Shown here: piece by piece, positions 6,330 through 14,301 of the stretch | How positions within the stretch are numbered: position 1 is the first letter of the stretch | Layout: each line of letters opens with the position of its first letter | From: a virus | Virus record (IMG/VR): IMGVR_UViG_3300025120_000001 | Coordinates: 1-64,000 of that record | Length of the DNA stretch: 64,000 nucleotides | Direction: 5' to 3' (one strand) | The notes under the pieces: model-generated | Database searches by the model: none | What the model was told of the DNA's origin: nothing | Seen by the model: the letters and a program-made list of their open reading frames with translations, nothing else | Made by a program: the position numbers and the translations under genes

Positions 6330-6592
6330 GAAAGGTAAGTAAAAAACTTGCACAACAACAAAGGGAATATAGTAAGCTGCGTAAAACGTGGCTTACTGAT
6401 CGCCCTGTTTGTCAAGCAAAAATTCATAGATGTACATTAAAATCTACAGATGTACACCATAAAAAAGGAAGAGGAAAGTATCTATTGGATACAAGTACTT
6501 GGTTATCAGTATGTAGAAATTGTCACAATTGGATAGAAGTACACCCAGAAGAATCAAAAGAACTGGGGTTTAGTATATCAAAATCAAAATAA
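6326..6592 (+). CDS. HNH-type zinc-binding endonuclease-like protein
   Basis: 88 residues. C29 and C36, the signature TDVHHKKGRG (residues 41-50, H44/H45), and CRNCHNW (C63, C66, H67) reproduce the zinc-binding HNH fold of small phage proteins. Such proteins nick or cut DNA in recombination, packaging or homing. The compact size and its place in an early operon favour a stand-alone nuclease or recombination accessory over a homing enzyme. Start overlaps the upstream stop (ATGA). Confidence 0.75.
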   Translation: MRKVSKKLAQQQREYSKLRKTWLTDRPVCQAKIHRCTLKSTDVHHKKGRGKYLLDTSTWLSVCRNCHNWIEVHPEESKELGFSISKSK

Positions 6593-6594
6593 TA

Positions 6595-7242
6595 ATGAAA
6601 GTTTTAATAAAAAGTATAGCAATAATAGCAACATGCATTGGATTGTCTTTCGGGGTATTAGCATTGTTGGCATTTGTAGCAGGACCATCTAAAAGTGAAA
6701 TAGAGTTTAATAGAAAAGCTGATAAATTAATATCTAAAGCTACTGAAGCAAGAATGTATTGTAACCAAAATTATTTTAATGAAGAATTTTGTATTCTTAT
6801 AGATATGAGTATTCATTCTGGTAAAAATAGATTTAGAGTTTATAATTTTAAGCAAAATAAAGTAACACATAGTTATTTAGTTAGCCACGGCTGTGGTGAT
6901 AACCAATGGACAAGTGATCAAAGCAAACGTTCTCCAGAATTTAGTAATGTAGAAGATAGTCATCTATCCTCTCTTGGTAAATATAAAATAGGAAAACGTG
7001 GTTGGAGTAACTGGGGCGTGCATGCAAAATATTCGCTGCATGGTTTAGAAGAATCTAATTCTAATGCATTTAAGCGTTGGGTTGTATTTCATTCATGGGA
7101 TATGATATCAGATGAGCCAACTTATCCTACAGGTACTCCAGAAGGTTGGGGATGTCCTGCTGTTTCTAATAAAAGTTTTAAGGAAATAGATAAATTAATT
7201 AAAAGTCAAACAAAACCCACATTAATGTGGATTTATAAATAA
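6595..7242 (+). CDS. murein L,D-transpeptidase-like protein (YkuD_2 family)
   Basis: 215 residues with an N-terminal membrane/signal segment (residues 5-28) and an extracytoplasmic catalytic domain. H166 in FHSWDM and C187 in GWGCPAVSN match the His and catalytic Cys of the L,D-transpeptidase family that cross-links or cleaves peptidoglycan peptides. Found early rather than in the lysis cassette, it may modify the wall during infection (exclusion, or preparation for lysis). The DUF1287 lipoprotein two genes downstream suggests a shared envelope task. Confidence 0.8.
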   Translation: MKVLIKSIAIIATCIGLSFGVLALLAFVAGPSKSEIEFNRKADKLISKATEARMYCNQNYFNEEFCILIDMSIHSGKNRFRVYNFKQNKVTHSYLVSHGCGDNQWTSDQSKRSPEFSNVEDSHLSSLGKYKIGKRGWSNWGVHAKYSLHGLEESNSNAFKRWVVFHSWDMISDEPTYPTGTPEGWGCPAVSNKSFKEIDKLIKSQTKPTLMWIYK

Positions 7243-7248
7243 TCAATT

Positions 7249-7497
7249 ATGAAAAAGATAATAGTAATAGTATGTATTCTGACTGCATTTTTTACCGGAA
7301 TATGTCTGACTTCACTTTTGAAGAAAGAAAAAGTAATATTTGTCCACAAACAGTGTGATGAAGGAAAATGTATCTCTTTTAAAGATTTATATATGATTGA
7401 AGAAGGCCTAGATGATATTAGATATTATACTAGTATGACGGGCTGGGAAGATAAAATAGTAAACAGAACAAGAGAAATTAATCAAATTATAAAATAA
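7249..7497 (+). CDS. 82-residue membrane-anchored protein
   Basis: One N-terminal hydrophobic helix (residues 3-24), then a short region with CDEGKC (two Cys) and a helical tail. Likely anchored with its C-terminus outside the membrane. It lies between two wall-active genes and could be a partner or spanin-like protein. No family recognised. Confidence 0.6.
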   Translation: MKKIIVIVCILTAFFTGICLTSLLKKEKVIFVHKQCDEGKCISFKDLYMIEEGLDDIRYYTSMTGWEDKIVNRTREINQIIK

Positions 7498-7502
7498 AAA
7501 TT

Positions 7503-8240
7503 ATGAAAAATTTAACAGGTATAATATTATTATCCATGCTACCACTATGTTTGGTGGCATGTGATTGGTATCCTTCAGAAGAACAATGGGGAGCATATGT
7601 TGATAAAGTTATTGAATCAGAAGTAGATTTATCAAAAGTTGATTCAACATATACATCTGGTGAAAAAGCAGCAGCACATGCATATAAACAAACAGTACAA
7701 AATACTGTATATGATGGTAGTTGGGTTAATATAGGATATCCCGGTGGAGATCCTGGTTATCAACAAGGTGTTTGTACAGATGTTGTAATTAGAGCGTTGC
7801 GTTTTATAGATATAGATTTACAAGAACTAATTTATAAAGACATGCAAGTTGCGCATGATGAATACAACAGAAGGTATCGTACTAAAAAGTTAGATAACAA
7901 TATTGATCATAGAAGAACTCAAAATATACAAACATTCTTAACAAGAATGGGCGCTAAGGTTAAAACATATAAGAATTTAAGAGATTCTTATCAGCCTGGT
8001 GATATAGTATTTTGGGATATAGCTGCGGGTCATACAGGTATTGTTAGTAATGACATGGCTCCAAATGGATATTATAAAGTTATTCATAATATAGGTGGAG
8101 GTGCTCAAAAAGAAGAGCTTTTATCTGATTGGATACCCATTGAAGTTTACAGACTTACTGAAGATAATGTAAAAAAGCTAAGTGAAGCTTGTACATTTAA
8201 GTATGATGAAACAAAAGATTTCAAGAGATATGTCCAATAG
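7503..8240 (+). CDS. DUF1287 lipoprotein (NlpC/P60-like cysteine hydrolase fold)
   Basis: 245 residues. The signal peptide ends in the lipobox LVAC with lipidated C20. Residues 75-215 match DUF1287: NIGYPGGDPG, GVCTDVVIRALR (C91), NNIDHRRTQNIQTF, YQPGDIVFWD, GHTGIVS (H177) and VIHNIGGG (H195). The Cys and His spacing fits a papain-like peptidoglycan amidase or peptidase. A secreted, membrane-tethered enzyme acting on the cell wall is inferred. The last 11 nt overlap the helicase gene. Confidence 0.85.
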   Translation: MKNLTGIILLSMLPLCLVACDWYPSEEQWGAYVDKVIESEVDLSKVDSTYTSGEKAAAHAYKQTVQNTVYDGSWVNIGYPGGDPGYQQGVCTDVVIRALRFIDIDLQELIYKDMQVAHDEYNRRYRTKKLDNNIDHRRTQNIQTFLTRMGAKVKTYKNLRDSYQPGDIVFWDIAAGHTGIVSNDMAPNGYYKVIHNIGGGAQKEELLSDWIPIEVYRLTEDNVKKLSEACTFKYDETKDFKRYVQ

Positions 8241-9366
8241 AGAAAAGATTCAAAGAGAAGCTTTAGAAATAACCCTAGGTCACAGACGCTGTGGCTTAGG
8301 GATTTCTATGGGTGTTGGTAAAACTAGAATAGCATTACAACATCTTATAAAGAATTACCATCCTGTATGTAAATATTTAGTTGTAGTACCAAAAAATACT
8401 GTAATAGACTCATGGAATGATGAAATGGACAAGATGGTAGATCAGTTTAAAGATCTATCAGATGAGAATTATAAGATAGATTTAGAAGTTATTAAACAAC
8501 AAATACAATTTGTTAATTATAGATCTATAAACAAACTTGATCCAACTCACTACAATGTAGTTTATTTAGATGAATGTCATAACTTATTATTTTCGCATGA
8601 AGAGTTTCTTAAAAACTATAATGGGAAGGTTTTGGGTTTAACTGGTACACCACCTAGAAAAGGATCAGAAAAGTATACAATGGTTCAAAGGTATTGTCCT
8701 ATTGTATATGAGTTTAGTGTAGATGAGGCAACAGATAGTAATATACTTAATGATTATAAAATTATCATACATCTTTTAGAATTATCTAATGGACAAAATC
8801 TCCAAAAGAAAAACAAAAATGGAGGGGTATGGTATACATCTGAGGTAAAAGACTATGCTTATTTAAATAGGCGTTGGCAAGAAGCTATGACCGGTAAGCA
8901 GCAGCAAATGGCTGCAATTATGAGAATGCGTGGTTTAATGGAATATACTACTAAAGAAGATTATCTAAAAGATATTTTAAGAGATATTTCATCTAAATGT
9001 ATCATATTTGCTAATACGCATAAACAAGCTGATAGAGTATGCTCTCATAGTTACCATTCTGGTAACTCAAAATCTGAAGACAACTTAGAATTATTTAGTG
9101 ATGGAAGAATTGATAAATTATCTTGTGTCTTACAGCTTAGTGAAGGTATATCTATTCCTAATTTGGGTCAAGGTATTATTATGCATGCTTATGGTAATAA
9201 TAGAAAATCAGCGCAAAGAATAGGTAGGCTATTAAGATTGTCACCAGATCAAAAAGCAACGTGTCATATATTATGTTATAAAGGCACGCAAGATGAAAAA
9301 TGGGTTGAAAAAGCATTAGAAACATTTGACCAAAATAAAATAGAATATTTTAATCCTTTAATATGA
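8230..9366 (+). CDS. SF2 (SNF2/DEAD-like) helicase
   Basis: 378 residues. Walker A GVGKT (residues 28-32), Walker B DECH (about 114-117), motif III-like LTGTPPRKG, and motif VI QRIGRLLRLS near residue 330 give both RecA-like domains. The ATG at 8230 is chosen over 8182 because it overlaps the upstream stop by only 11 nt and puts the Q-motif-like region at the N-terminus. It probably unwinds or remodels DNA in replication or recombination, as similar genes do in crAss-like phages. Confidence 0.88.
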   Translation: MSNREKIQREALEITLGHRRCGLGISMGVGKTRIALQHLIKNYHPVCKYLVVVPKNTVIDSWNDEMDKMVDQFKDLSDENYKIDLEVIKQQIQFVNYRSINKLDPTHYNVVYLDECHNLLFSHEEFLKNYNGKVLGLTGTPPRKGSEKYTMVQRYCPIVYEFSVDEATDSNILNDYKIIIHLLELSNGQNLQKKNKNGGVWYTSEVKDYAYLNRRWQEAMTGKQQQMAAIMRMRGLMEYTTKEDYLKDILRDISSKCIIFANTHKQADRVCSHSYHSGNSKSEDNLELFSDGRIDKLSCVLQLSEGISIPNLGQGIIMHAYGNNRKSAQRIGRLLRLSPDQKATCHILCYKGTQDEKWVEKALETFDQNKIEYFNPLI

Positions 9367-9638
9367 GTATAACAACAGAAGAATTAGAAGAATTATTAAA
9401 CGAAAGTGAGTTGGGTGAACAAGCAAAGCTCATATTATACAATGATGACGTGAACACATTTGATCACGTCATTAATTGTTTACAAATTTACTGTGATCAT
9501 TCTGAAATTCAAGCAGAACAGTGTGCTACAATAGTGCATCATAACGGTAAATGTTGTATAAAAAAAGGTTCTAAGTTTAAAATAAACATGGTAAATACAA
9601 TGTTAAACCTTAATAAGTTAAATTCAGAAGTAGAATAA
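9363..9638 (+). CDS. clpS: ClpS-like adaptor of the Clp protease
   Basis: 91 residues. The ClpS core is clear: YNDDVNTFDHVI (N27, D28, D29), QAEQCATIVHHNGK (H59 equals the conserved substrate-pocket His), then KKGS. In bacteria ClpS delivers proteins with N-terminal degron residues to ClpA/ClpC. No clp chaperone or protease gene is visible here, so the protein would act on the host Clp machine. Probably taken from a Bacteroidetes host. Its start overlaps the helicase stop (ATGA). Confidence 0.88.
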   Translation: MSITTEELEELLNESELGEQAKLILYNDDVNTFDHVINCLQIYCDHSEIQAEQCATIVHHNGKCCIKKGSKFKINMVNTMLNLNKLNSEVE

Positions 9639-9868
9639 TGGGAAGAATGAAAGAACTATACATTCAAAGTTTAGAAGAAGAATATGGAGATGATTTATCT
9701 GGATATTTTAATGAACAAAGAGTGTATGAAGGATTTTCAGTATCAGATATAACATGTCCTAATTGCATGAAAGAAAAGTTAGCTCAAGACAGTGAAACTG
9801 ATCTAAAATGTTTTAAATGTGGGCATGAATTTATCAAGATAGGTGAGAAAACAATAAAATTTAAATAA
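9638..9868 (+). CDS. zinc-ribbon protein, 76 aa
   Basis: CPNC near residues 41-44 and CFKC near 59-62, a CxxC/CxxC zinc ribbon, follow an acidic helical start; the tail is basic. Such small ribbons bind nucleic acid or proteins such as RNA polymerase. Start shares a base with the ClpS stop (TAATG). Confidence 0.65.
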   Translation: MGRMKELYIQSLEEEYGDDLSGYFNEQRVYEGFSVSDITCPNCMKEKLAQDSETDLKCFKCGHEFIKIGEKTIKFK

Positions 9869-9885
9869 CCACTAAACCAAACATA

Positions 9886-10452
9886 ATGAAAGTATTTAAA
9901 AAATTAATGAAATTCATATTACTAGCAATATTAATGACCAGTCTTAGTATATACTTATCACATTATATAACGGTTGGTGAGCATAACAAAAACGGCAGTA
10001 AAGAGATATATTTACATGATAATGGTGTCCATGTGGATATAATTATTCCATGTAAAGATGGCAGTTTTGCAGCATATGGATGGGGATCTAAAGTATTTTT
10101 CATGGATGTACCATCTTGGGATGATTTAACCTATAAAGTTGGATTTCAAGCTTTATTTACAAAACCGGCATCTTGCATGCGTGTAACTAAATACACAATC
10201 TATAATCCTAAGTGGAAAACAATAAAGTTATCTGAGGATCAATTGTTTAAGGTAAAGGCTGAAATAGATATAAAATTTAAATATACTAGTATAGGAAATA
10301 GAATTCATATTAGAGATGGATTTTATGAGGCAGAAGGATGTTACAATGCTCTTAACACATGTAATACATGGGCTAATGGAGTATTAAAGTCAGTTGGATT
10401 AAAATCCAGGTGGTATATATTAACCAGTGAATCATTAAGTGAATTATATTGA
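9886..10452 (+). CDS. DUF2459-like envelope protein (NlpC/P60-like fold)
   Basis: 188 residues with an N-terminal membrane segment (residues 8-27). NGVHVDIIIPCKDG (H49), the YGWGSKVFF region and CNTWANGVLKS (Cys near 159) match the TIGR02117/DUF2459 family, which shares the circularly permuted papain-like arrangement of His and Cys. Extracytoplasmic location inferred. Third wall- or lipid-directed enzyme of the early region. Confidence 0.7.
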   Translation: MKVFKKLMKFILLAILMTSLSIYLSHYITVGEHNKNGSKEIYLHDNGVHVDIIIPCKDGSFAAYGWGSKVFFMDVPSWDDLTYKVGFQALFTKPASCMRVTKYTIYNPKWKTIKLSEDQLFKVKAEIDIKFKYTSIGNRIHIRDGFYEAEGCYNALNTCNTWANGVLKSVGLKSRWYILTSESLSELY

Positions 10453-10640
10453 AAAGAAAAAAAAGAAACATATTGTCGTGGATAGGAGCATTGCTCTTGT
10501 CCATACCAATATTAGCATTAACAATGTGGGGTATTCAAGTACTTTCACCTTATACGGCATTTAGTTATGTAGTAATAGCATATTCTATTTTTACATGTTT
10601 ACAATTTTATATTAAAAAATCCACAAAAAATAAAAAATGA
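10449..10640 (+). CDS. 63-residue two-pass membrane protein, TTG start
   Basis: A basic N-terminus (KRKKRN) and two hydrophobic helices (about 10-30 and 36-54). No ATG is available, and TTG at 10449 overlaps the upstream TGA. Function unknown; possibly an inner-membrane modulator of infection. Confidence 0.55.
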   Translation: MKRKKRNILSWIGALLLSIPILALTMWGIQVLSPYTAFSYVVIAYSIFTCLQFYIKKSTKNKK

Positions 10641-10810
10641 CCTACAAATCAAGCAAAATAGTTAGAGCAAATCTAGAAAAACAAATAATTGATTTACAAG
10701 AAGAGTTGGAAAAATATAAAAAAGCATATGAGTCTTTGAAAAACCATTTAGAAACTATAGACTTAGAAAATTTTAAAAAACAACTTAAAAACCAAGTTAG
10801 AAATGAGTGA
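10637..10810 (+). CDS. 57-residue coiled-coil protein
   Basis: ATG 10637 lies in an ATGA overlap with the previous stop, and the frame runs to TGA 10808-10810. The region starting IIDLQEELEKYKKAYE forms a heptad-like coiled coil. Too short for automatic calls but well supported by the overlaps on both sides. Function unknown. Confidence 0.55.
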   Translation: MTYKSSKIVRANLEKQIIDLQEELEKYKKAYESLKNHLETIDLENFKKQLKNQVRNE

Positions 10811-11093
10811 AGAAGATAATTGGTGTCATTATTCAGGAATGCCATCACCAAATGCATATAATGAAAAAAAGATGAGTGAGGCAGATAACAAGAGTTTTTA
10901 CATTATAGAGGCTAGAGATTCAAAAACTAATCAACTAGAAAAGAAAAGAATATATACTACTTTAAAGCAGTATAAAAGTATAGGTTTGAAACAAGTTCAT
11001 AAGTTTAAAAAATATTATAATGTGAAAGTAACAAGGTATATATGTAACGAATCAATATGTATACTAGATAATAAACAAAATCAAGATGTGTGA
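10803..11093 (+). CDS. hypothetical protein, 96 aa
   Basis: An acidic Trp/His/Cys-containing N-terminus (EEDNWCHYSGMPSP), then a Lys-rich alpha/beta region with two Cys near the end (YICNESICIL). No family recognised. Overlaps both neighbours by 8 nt. Confidence 0.55.
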   Translation: MSEEDNWCHYSGMPSPNAYNEKKMSEADNKSFYIIEARDSKTNQLEKKRIYTTLKQYKSIGLKQVHKFKKYYNVKVTRYICNESICILDNKQNQDV

Positions 11094-11187
11094 TATAGAC
11101 AAATGGAAAGAGTATTGGGATCATTTTAATCAAGATCTTTATATTGAGTATTTAATTAAAAAACAACAGAGGGATGACAGAAAATGA
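11086..11187 (+). CDS. 33-residue hypothetical protein
   Basis: Starts MCDIDKWKEYWDHF; aromatic, charged and helical. ATG 11086 overlaps the upstream gene, and TGA 11185-11187 overlaps the next start (11174). Support comes only from this nested arrangement. Confidence 0.4.
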   Translation: MCDIDKWKEYWDHFNQDLYIEYLIKKQQRDDRK

Positions 11188-11452
11188 AATACAATTATTG
11201 GGTTTTAAGAAACAAATAATAACAGATGCTGAAAGTGGCAATGGTTATGACTTTCATTTTTATACATACAATATAGCAACGAATTTAACATTCGTATCTT
11301 GTGCTAGTGATGAAGCAGAATGTGATGATTTTGCAATAGAAAATTGGAATATTAAAATAGATGGGACAGTTCCACTAATTGAATTTCATAATTTTGGAGA
11401 AATGCAAAGTCTTATTAATTTATTAGAAAATAAAATAAAACAAAGAAGATGA
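11174..11452 (+). CDS. hypothetical protein, 92 aa
   Basis: An alternating beta pattern (YDFHFYTYNIATNLTFVSC) with an acidic middle and a C-terminal helix; a small alpha/beta fold is likely. Such short proteins are common in Bacteroidetes phages. No function assigned. Ends in an ATGA overlap. Confidence 0.55.
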   Translation: MTENEIQLLGFKKQIITDAESGNGYDFHFYTYNIATNLTFVSCASDEAECDDFAIENWNIKIDGTVPLIEFHNFGEMQSLINLLENKIKQRR

Positions 11453-11598
11453 GTAAAGATGAAGTAGTAAAAATGCTAATGTACTTTGCAAAATGGGAAT
11501 CAGAAATGTTTTATAAATACATGGATGATGATGATGGCGGAGAAGGAGCATTTACAGAATTTGTAGAAGATTATTTAAAACTAAACAAACATGAATGA
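11449..11598 (+). CDS. 49-residue acidic protein
   Basis: Starts MSKDEVVKMLMYFAKWE and contains a DDDDGGEG acidic stretch. ATG 11449 overlaps the previous TGA, and the stop 11596-11598 overlaps the next start (11591). Function unknown. Confidence 0.5.
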   Translation: MSKDEVVKMLMYFAKWESEMFYKYMDDDDGGEGAFTEFVEDYLKLNKHE

Positions 11599-11797
11599 AG
11601 GAATGTTAACAACAATTTTTATGTGGGCACTTGCTACAAGTGTTTACTTTTTTGGAAGATTAATGACATGGATGGTGTATAAGATTGCACCTCAAAATTG
11701 TAAAAAAGAGTTTACAAGAGCAGATATATTAAGAACTAACTTAATGATGATTTTCAGCATCCTATTATGGGGTGTAGTATTTTATAATTTAATTTAA
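11591..11797 (+). CDS. 68-residue two-pass membrane protein
   Basis: Hydrophobic helices at about residues 5-22 and 50-67, joined by a basic loop (KIAPQNCKKEFTRAD). No family recognised. One of the small membrane proteins interspersed in the early operon. Confidence 0.6.
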   Translation: MNEGMLTTIFMWALATSVYFFGRLMTWMVYKIAPQNCKKEFTRADILRTNLMMIFSILLWGVVFYNLI

Positions 11798-11811
11798 ACA
11801 AAAAGAAGAAG

Positions 11812-12135
11812 ATGAGTAGATCAGATGAAAATATAAGAGAATTATTAAAAGCATGTAGAGATGAAAAATCAATGCATGATATAGTTAGTAGGAATAAAAC
11901 TTTAGTTGACTATACTGGAGAAGAATTAGATGACATGGAAGATATTCCAGATTGGAAGTATTTGATGTCAGCTGCTGAAAAGCAGTATGAAGAATATGTA
12001 GAAGAGTTTGAGGACGGTACATATGAATGGGATATATTTGATTATGGTCCTGATAGATTTATGGTATGGGCTAGAGTATCAGATCTTATTGAAGGACTTA
12101 AAGAACAAGAAAAAATAGACGCAAGTTATGAGTAA
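11812..12135 (+). CDS. acidic hypothetical protein, 107 aa
   Basis: Very acidic (many Glu and Asp) and helical, with an aromatic patch (YEWDIFDYGPDRF). Acidic phage proteins of this size sometimes mimic DNA to block host DNA-binding proteins, but nothing here proves that. Overlaps the next gene by 8 nt. Confidence 0.55.
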   Translation: MSRSDENIRELLKACRDEKSMHDIVSRNKTLVDYTGEELDDMEDIPDWKYLMSAAEKQYEEYVEEFEDGTYEWDIFDYGPDRFMVWARVSDLIEGLKEQEKIDASYE

Positions 12136-12280
12136 ATCAGAAGTAAAAGAAAAAGTAATTTCCATATCAAAAGATGGAAAAATGAAACAAGTGGTGAGAC
12201 ACACTAAAGCAGGTTATAAAAACCGCCATGGTCAAGAGGCCGTTAATTCTCAAACCTTACATTTAAGGAATGAAAAATAA
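12128..12280 (+). CDS. 50-residue basic protein
   Basis: ATG 12128 to TAA 12278-12280. Starts MSKSEVKEKVISISKDGK and continues into a basic region (VVRHTKAGYKNRHGQEAV). The overlaps with both neighbours support it. Function unknown. Confidence 0.5.
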   Translation: MSKSEVKEKVISISKDGKMKQVVRHTKAGYKNRHGQEAVNSQTLHLRNEK

Positions 12281-12653
12281 TATTTTTTTAAAGCTCTCTG
12301 TCAAAGATGGAGAGCTTGATTTTCCAGCAAAAATCCAGAAAACAAGACTGGATGCATTTCTTAAAGATGTACCTGATGGTGCTAAAATGGAAGTGTTTAT
12401 AAGTGTTAGTACTAGAAAAGGTAGTAATGCACAGCTTGCAAGGTTGCATGCCATGATTAGAGAACTAGCAAATGATATAGGTTACACCTTTATGGAGATG
12501 AAGCTCATTGTAAAAAGACAAACCGGTCTTTGTTTTATGAAAGATAAGACAGAGTACTGTAAATCTTTTGCAGATTGTGATACAGATGAATTAAATCTGG
12601 GTATACAAGAATGTTTAAGAATAGGTGATGAACAAGGTATACAGTTAAGATAA
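12270..12653 (+). CDS. possible NinB/YbcN-like recombination accessory, 127 aa
   Basis: An N-terminal beta region, then STRKGSNAQLARLHAMIREL followed by a helical region with Cys/Asp. The run of Arg, Gln/Asn and a Met-containing helix resembles NinB-type single-stranded-DNA-binding recombination proteins, though similarity is weak by eye. An 8-bp hairpin (12291-12298/12310-12317) lies inside its 5' end. The 3' end overlaps, tail to tail, an opposing gene by 9 nt. Confidence 0.45.
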   Translation: MKNNIFLKLSVKDGELDFPAKIQKTRLDAFLKDVPDGAKMEVFISVSTRKGSNAQLARLHAMIRELANDIGYTFMEMKLIVKRQTGLCFMKDKTEYCKSFADCDTDELNLGIQECLRIGDEQGIQLR

Positions 12654-13067
12654 CTGATCATTTACATGTTTATCCATCTTAACATTCATTTCTTTAATTT
12701 TATCAAAGTCATTATCAGCAACTGCTTTAAACAGCTCATCAACCAGAGATTGATCTATGGTAGCATCAACAGATATGTTTAGACCTTGTTTATAAGCATG
12801 TCCTTTAAGAAGTTGTTGCAGTGAAAATATGGTGTATAAATGAGCCTGTTCTTCAGTAAAAGGTTCTTTTTCTAGATCTAGTGTTCCGTCAATGTATCTT
12901 TCAAACTTTTTAAAGTAGGATGTAAGGACACTAGGATCTTTCATCTTATCAATAAAAAATACCATGAGGTCTTCAAGGCCTTTTATATACGTGGTGCTTA
13001 GAACTACGTTTTCAATATTTTTTGAAAAATCATACGTATCTTGCACCTTAACTTTATCTTCAGACAT
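12645..13067 (-). CDS. inverted hypothetical protein, 140 aa
   Basis: Starts MSEDKVKVQDTYDFSKNIE; helical and acidic, without membrane segment or known motif. The ATG at 13067 is chosen because an upstream extension would run through the divergent uracil-glycosylase gene and is hydrophobic junk. It is the only minus-strand gene in the 30-kb early region. It overlaps the gene on its 3' side by 9 nt and has only 28 nt before the divergent gene. Function unknown; a separately timed regulator is possible. Confidence 0.6.
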   Translation of the reverse strand: MSEDKVKVQDTYDFSKNIENVVLSTTYIKGLEDLMVFFIDKMKDPSVLTSYFKKFERYIDGTLDLEKEPFTEEQAHLYTIFSLQQLLKGHAYKQGLNISVDATIDQSLVDELFKAVADNDFDKIKEMNVKMDKHVNDQLS

Positions 13068-13095
13068 AATTGTAAACTTTATAAATATAAATTTA

Positions 13096-13815
13096 ATGAA
13101 TAAAATCAATATAAACATAAATGACGTAAGAAAAAAATTTAAAGACTCTTTCCTTTCAACCGGGTGGAGTAAGATAATGAATCCTATTATTGATTCAGAA
13201 GAATTTGAGATTGCGGTATACAAGTTAAAGTCCTATGTAGAAAATGATCAAAGATTTACGCCTAAATTGTCTCAAATATTCAATGCATTTGTGTATTGTC
13301 CTTATGAAGATTTAAAAGTAATATTTATAGGACAAGATCCATATCCGCAATTAGGAGTTGCTGATGGTATTTCATTTAGTTGTAGTAATAATGATAAACC
13401 TCAACCTTCTCTGAGATATATATTTAAAGAATTAGAAAGACAGTATGCAGCATTTAGAACTAATGACTTACTGTATAATCCATTAGATTTAAAAAGATGG
13501 AGTAATCAAGGTGTGCTAATGTTAAATACAGCATTTACTGTAGAAATAGGTAAAATAGGATCTCATTATGATGTATGGAAACCAATTACTAAAATGATAT
13601 TAGATTCAATAAATGAAGATAAAAAAGATATTGCTGTTGCCTTATTAGGTAAAAAAGCAGAAGAGTGGCATTTGAGATTACATTCTCAAAAAATATTTAA
13701 AGCACCTCATCCGGCATCAGCTGCATATAAAGGTGGAGTATGGAATTCCGGTGATATTTTTCTTAAGATAAATGAGCATTTAAGAGCTCAAGGGATAGCC
13801 CCGATAATTTGGTAA
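13096..13815 (+). CDS. ung: uracil-DNA glycosylase, family 1
   Basis: 239 residues. The water-activating loop IGQDPYPQLGVADGISF (D81; the usual His of GQDPYH is Pro84), the MLNTAFTVE segment, and HPASAA (H205) as the minor-groove loop identify family 1 UDG. It removes uracil from DNA. The ATG at 13096 is used because an upstream in-frame extension to 12964 overlaps the divergent gene and has no family similarity. Uracil glycosylases are usual in crAss-like phages. Confidence 0.92.
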   Translation: MNKINININDVRKKFKDSFLSTGWSKIMNPIIDSEEFEIAVYKLKSYVENDQRFTPKLSQIFNAFVYCPYEDLKVIFIGQDPYPQLGVADGISFSCSNNDKPQPSLRYIFKELERQYAAFRTNDLLYNPLDLKRWSNQGVLMLNTAFTVEIGKIGSHYDVWKPITKMILDSINEDKKDIAVALLGKKAEEWHLRLHSQKIFKAPHPASAAYKGGVWNSGDIFLKINEHLRAQGIAPIIW

Positions 13816-13845
13816 AAACCTTAATATTTCGTAAATTTATATCTT

Positions 13846-14301
13846 ATGTTAAAACCAACAATAGCTGAAGAAGTTCAGCAAAAATTCAATATACGTGTTA
13901 AAAAATTTAGAGAAGAAATAAAGTCAAAGTATGGTATTACACTGTACATAGCTAGTTCTAGCTTTGAAGATGTACATCCTTTAGAATTAAATAAAGTATG
14001 GGATTTATTATTTGAAATAGTTGAAGAATTCCATCCGCAATATATAGATTGTTATAAAGATCCTTTATTAACAAGAGAACGGGAATGGATGAATTATATG
14101 CATGCATACTGTTTGATTGTGCATAGACAACTACATTATGGACCTAGTGTTATTGGTAGATTTTTAAAAAAGAATCATGCATCAATAATTCATTCAGCAA
14201 AAAAAGGTGAAGATCTTTTAGATTGTGAAGATTTTGACTTTTCACACAAGTATCATTTATTATTAAATAAAGTAAAAAATAATGTGGAATTTATTTCTTA
14301 A
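13846..14301 (+). CDS. DnaA domain IV-like DNA-binding protein
   Basis: 151 residues. The C-terminal half (starting REREWMNYMHAYCLIVH, then IGRFLKKNHASIIHSAKK) has the pattern of the DnaA C-terminal domain, in which a helix-turn-helix and a basic-H-x-S/T signature recognise DnaA boxes. No AAA+ domain is present. It lies just upstream of the helicase genes, so origin recognition or loading of the phage replication machinery is a reasonable inference. Overlaps the next gene by 20 nt. Confidence 0.55.
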   Translation: MLKPTIAEEVQQKFNIRVKKFREEIKSKYGITLYIASSSFEDVHPLELNKVWDLLFEIVEEFHPQYIDCYKDPLLTREREWMNYMHAYCLIVHRQLHYGPSVIGRFLKKNHASIIHSAKKGEDLLDCEDFDFSHKYHLLLNKVKNNVEFIS

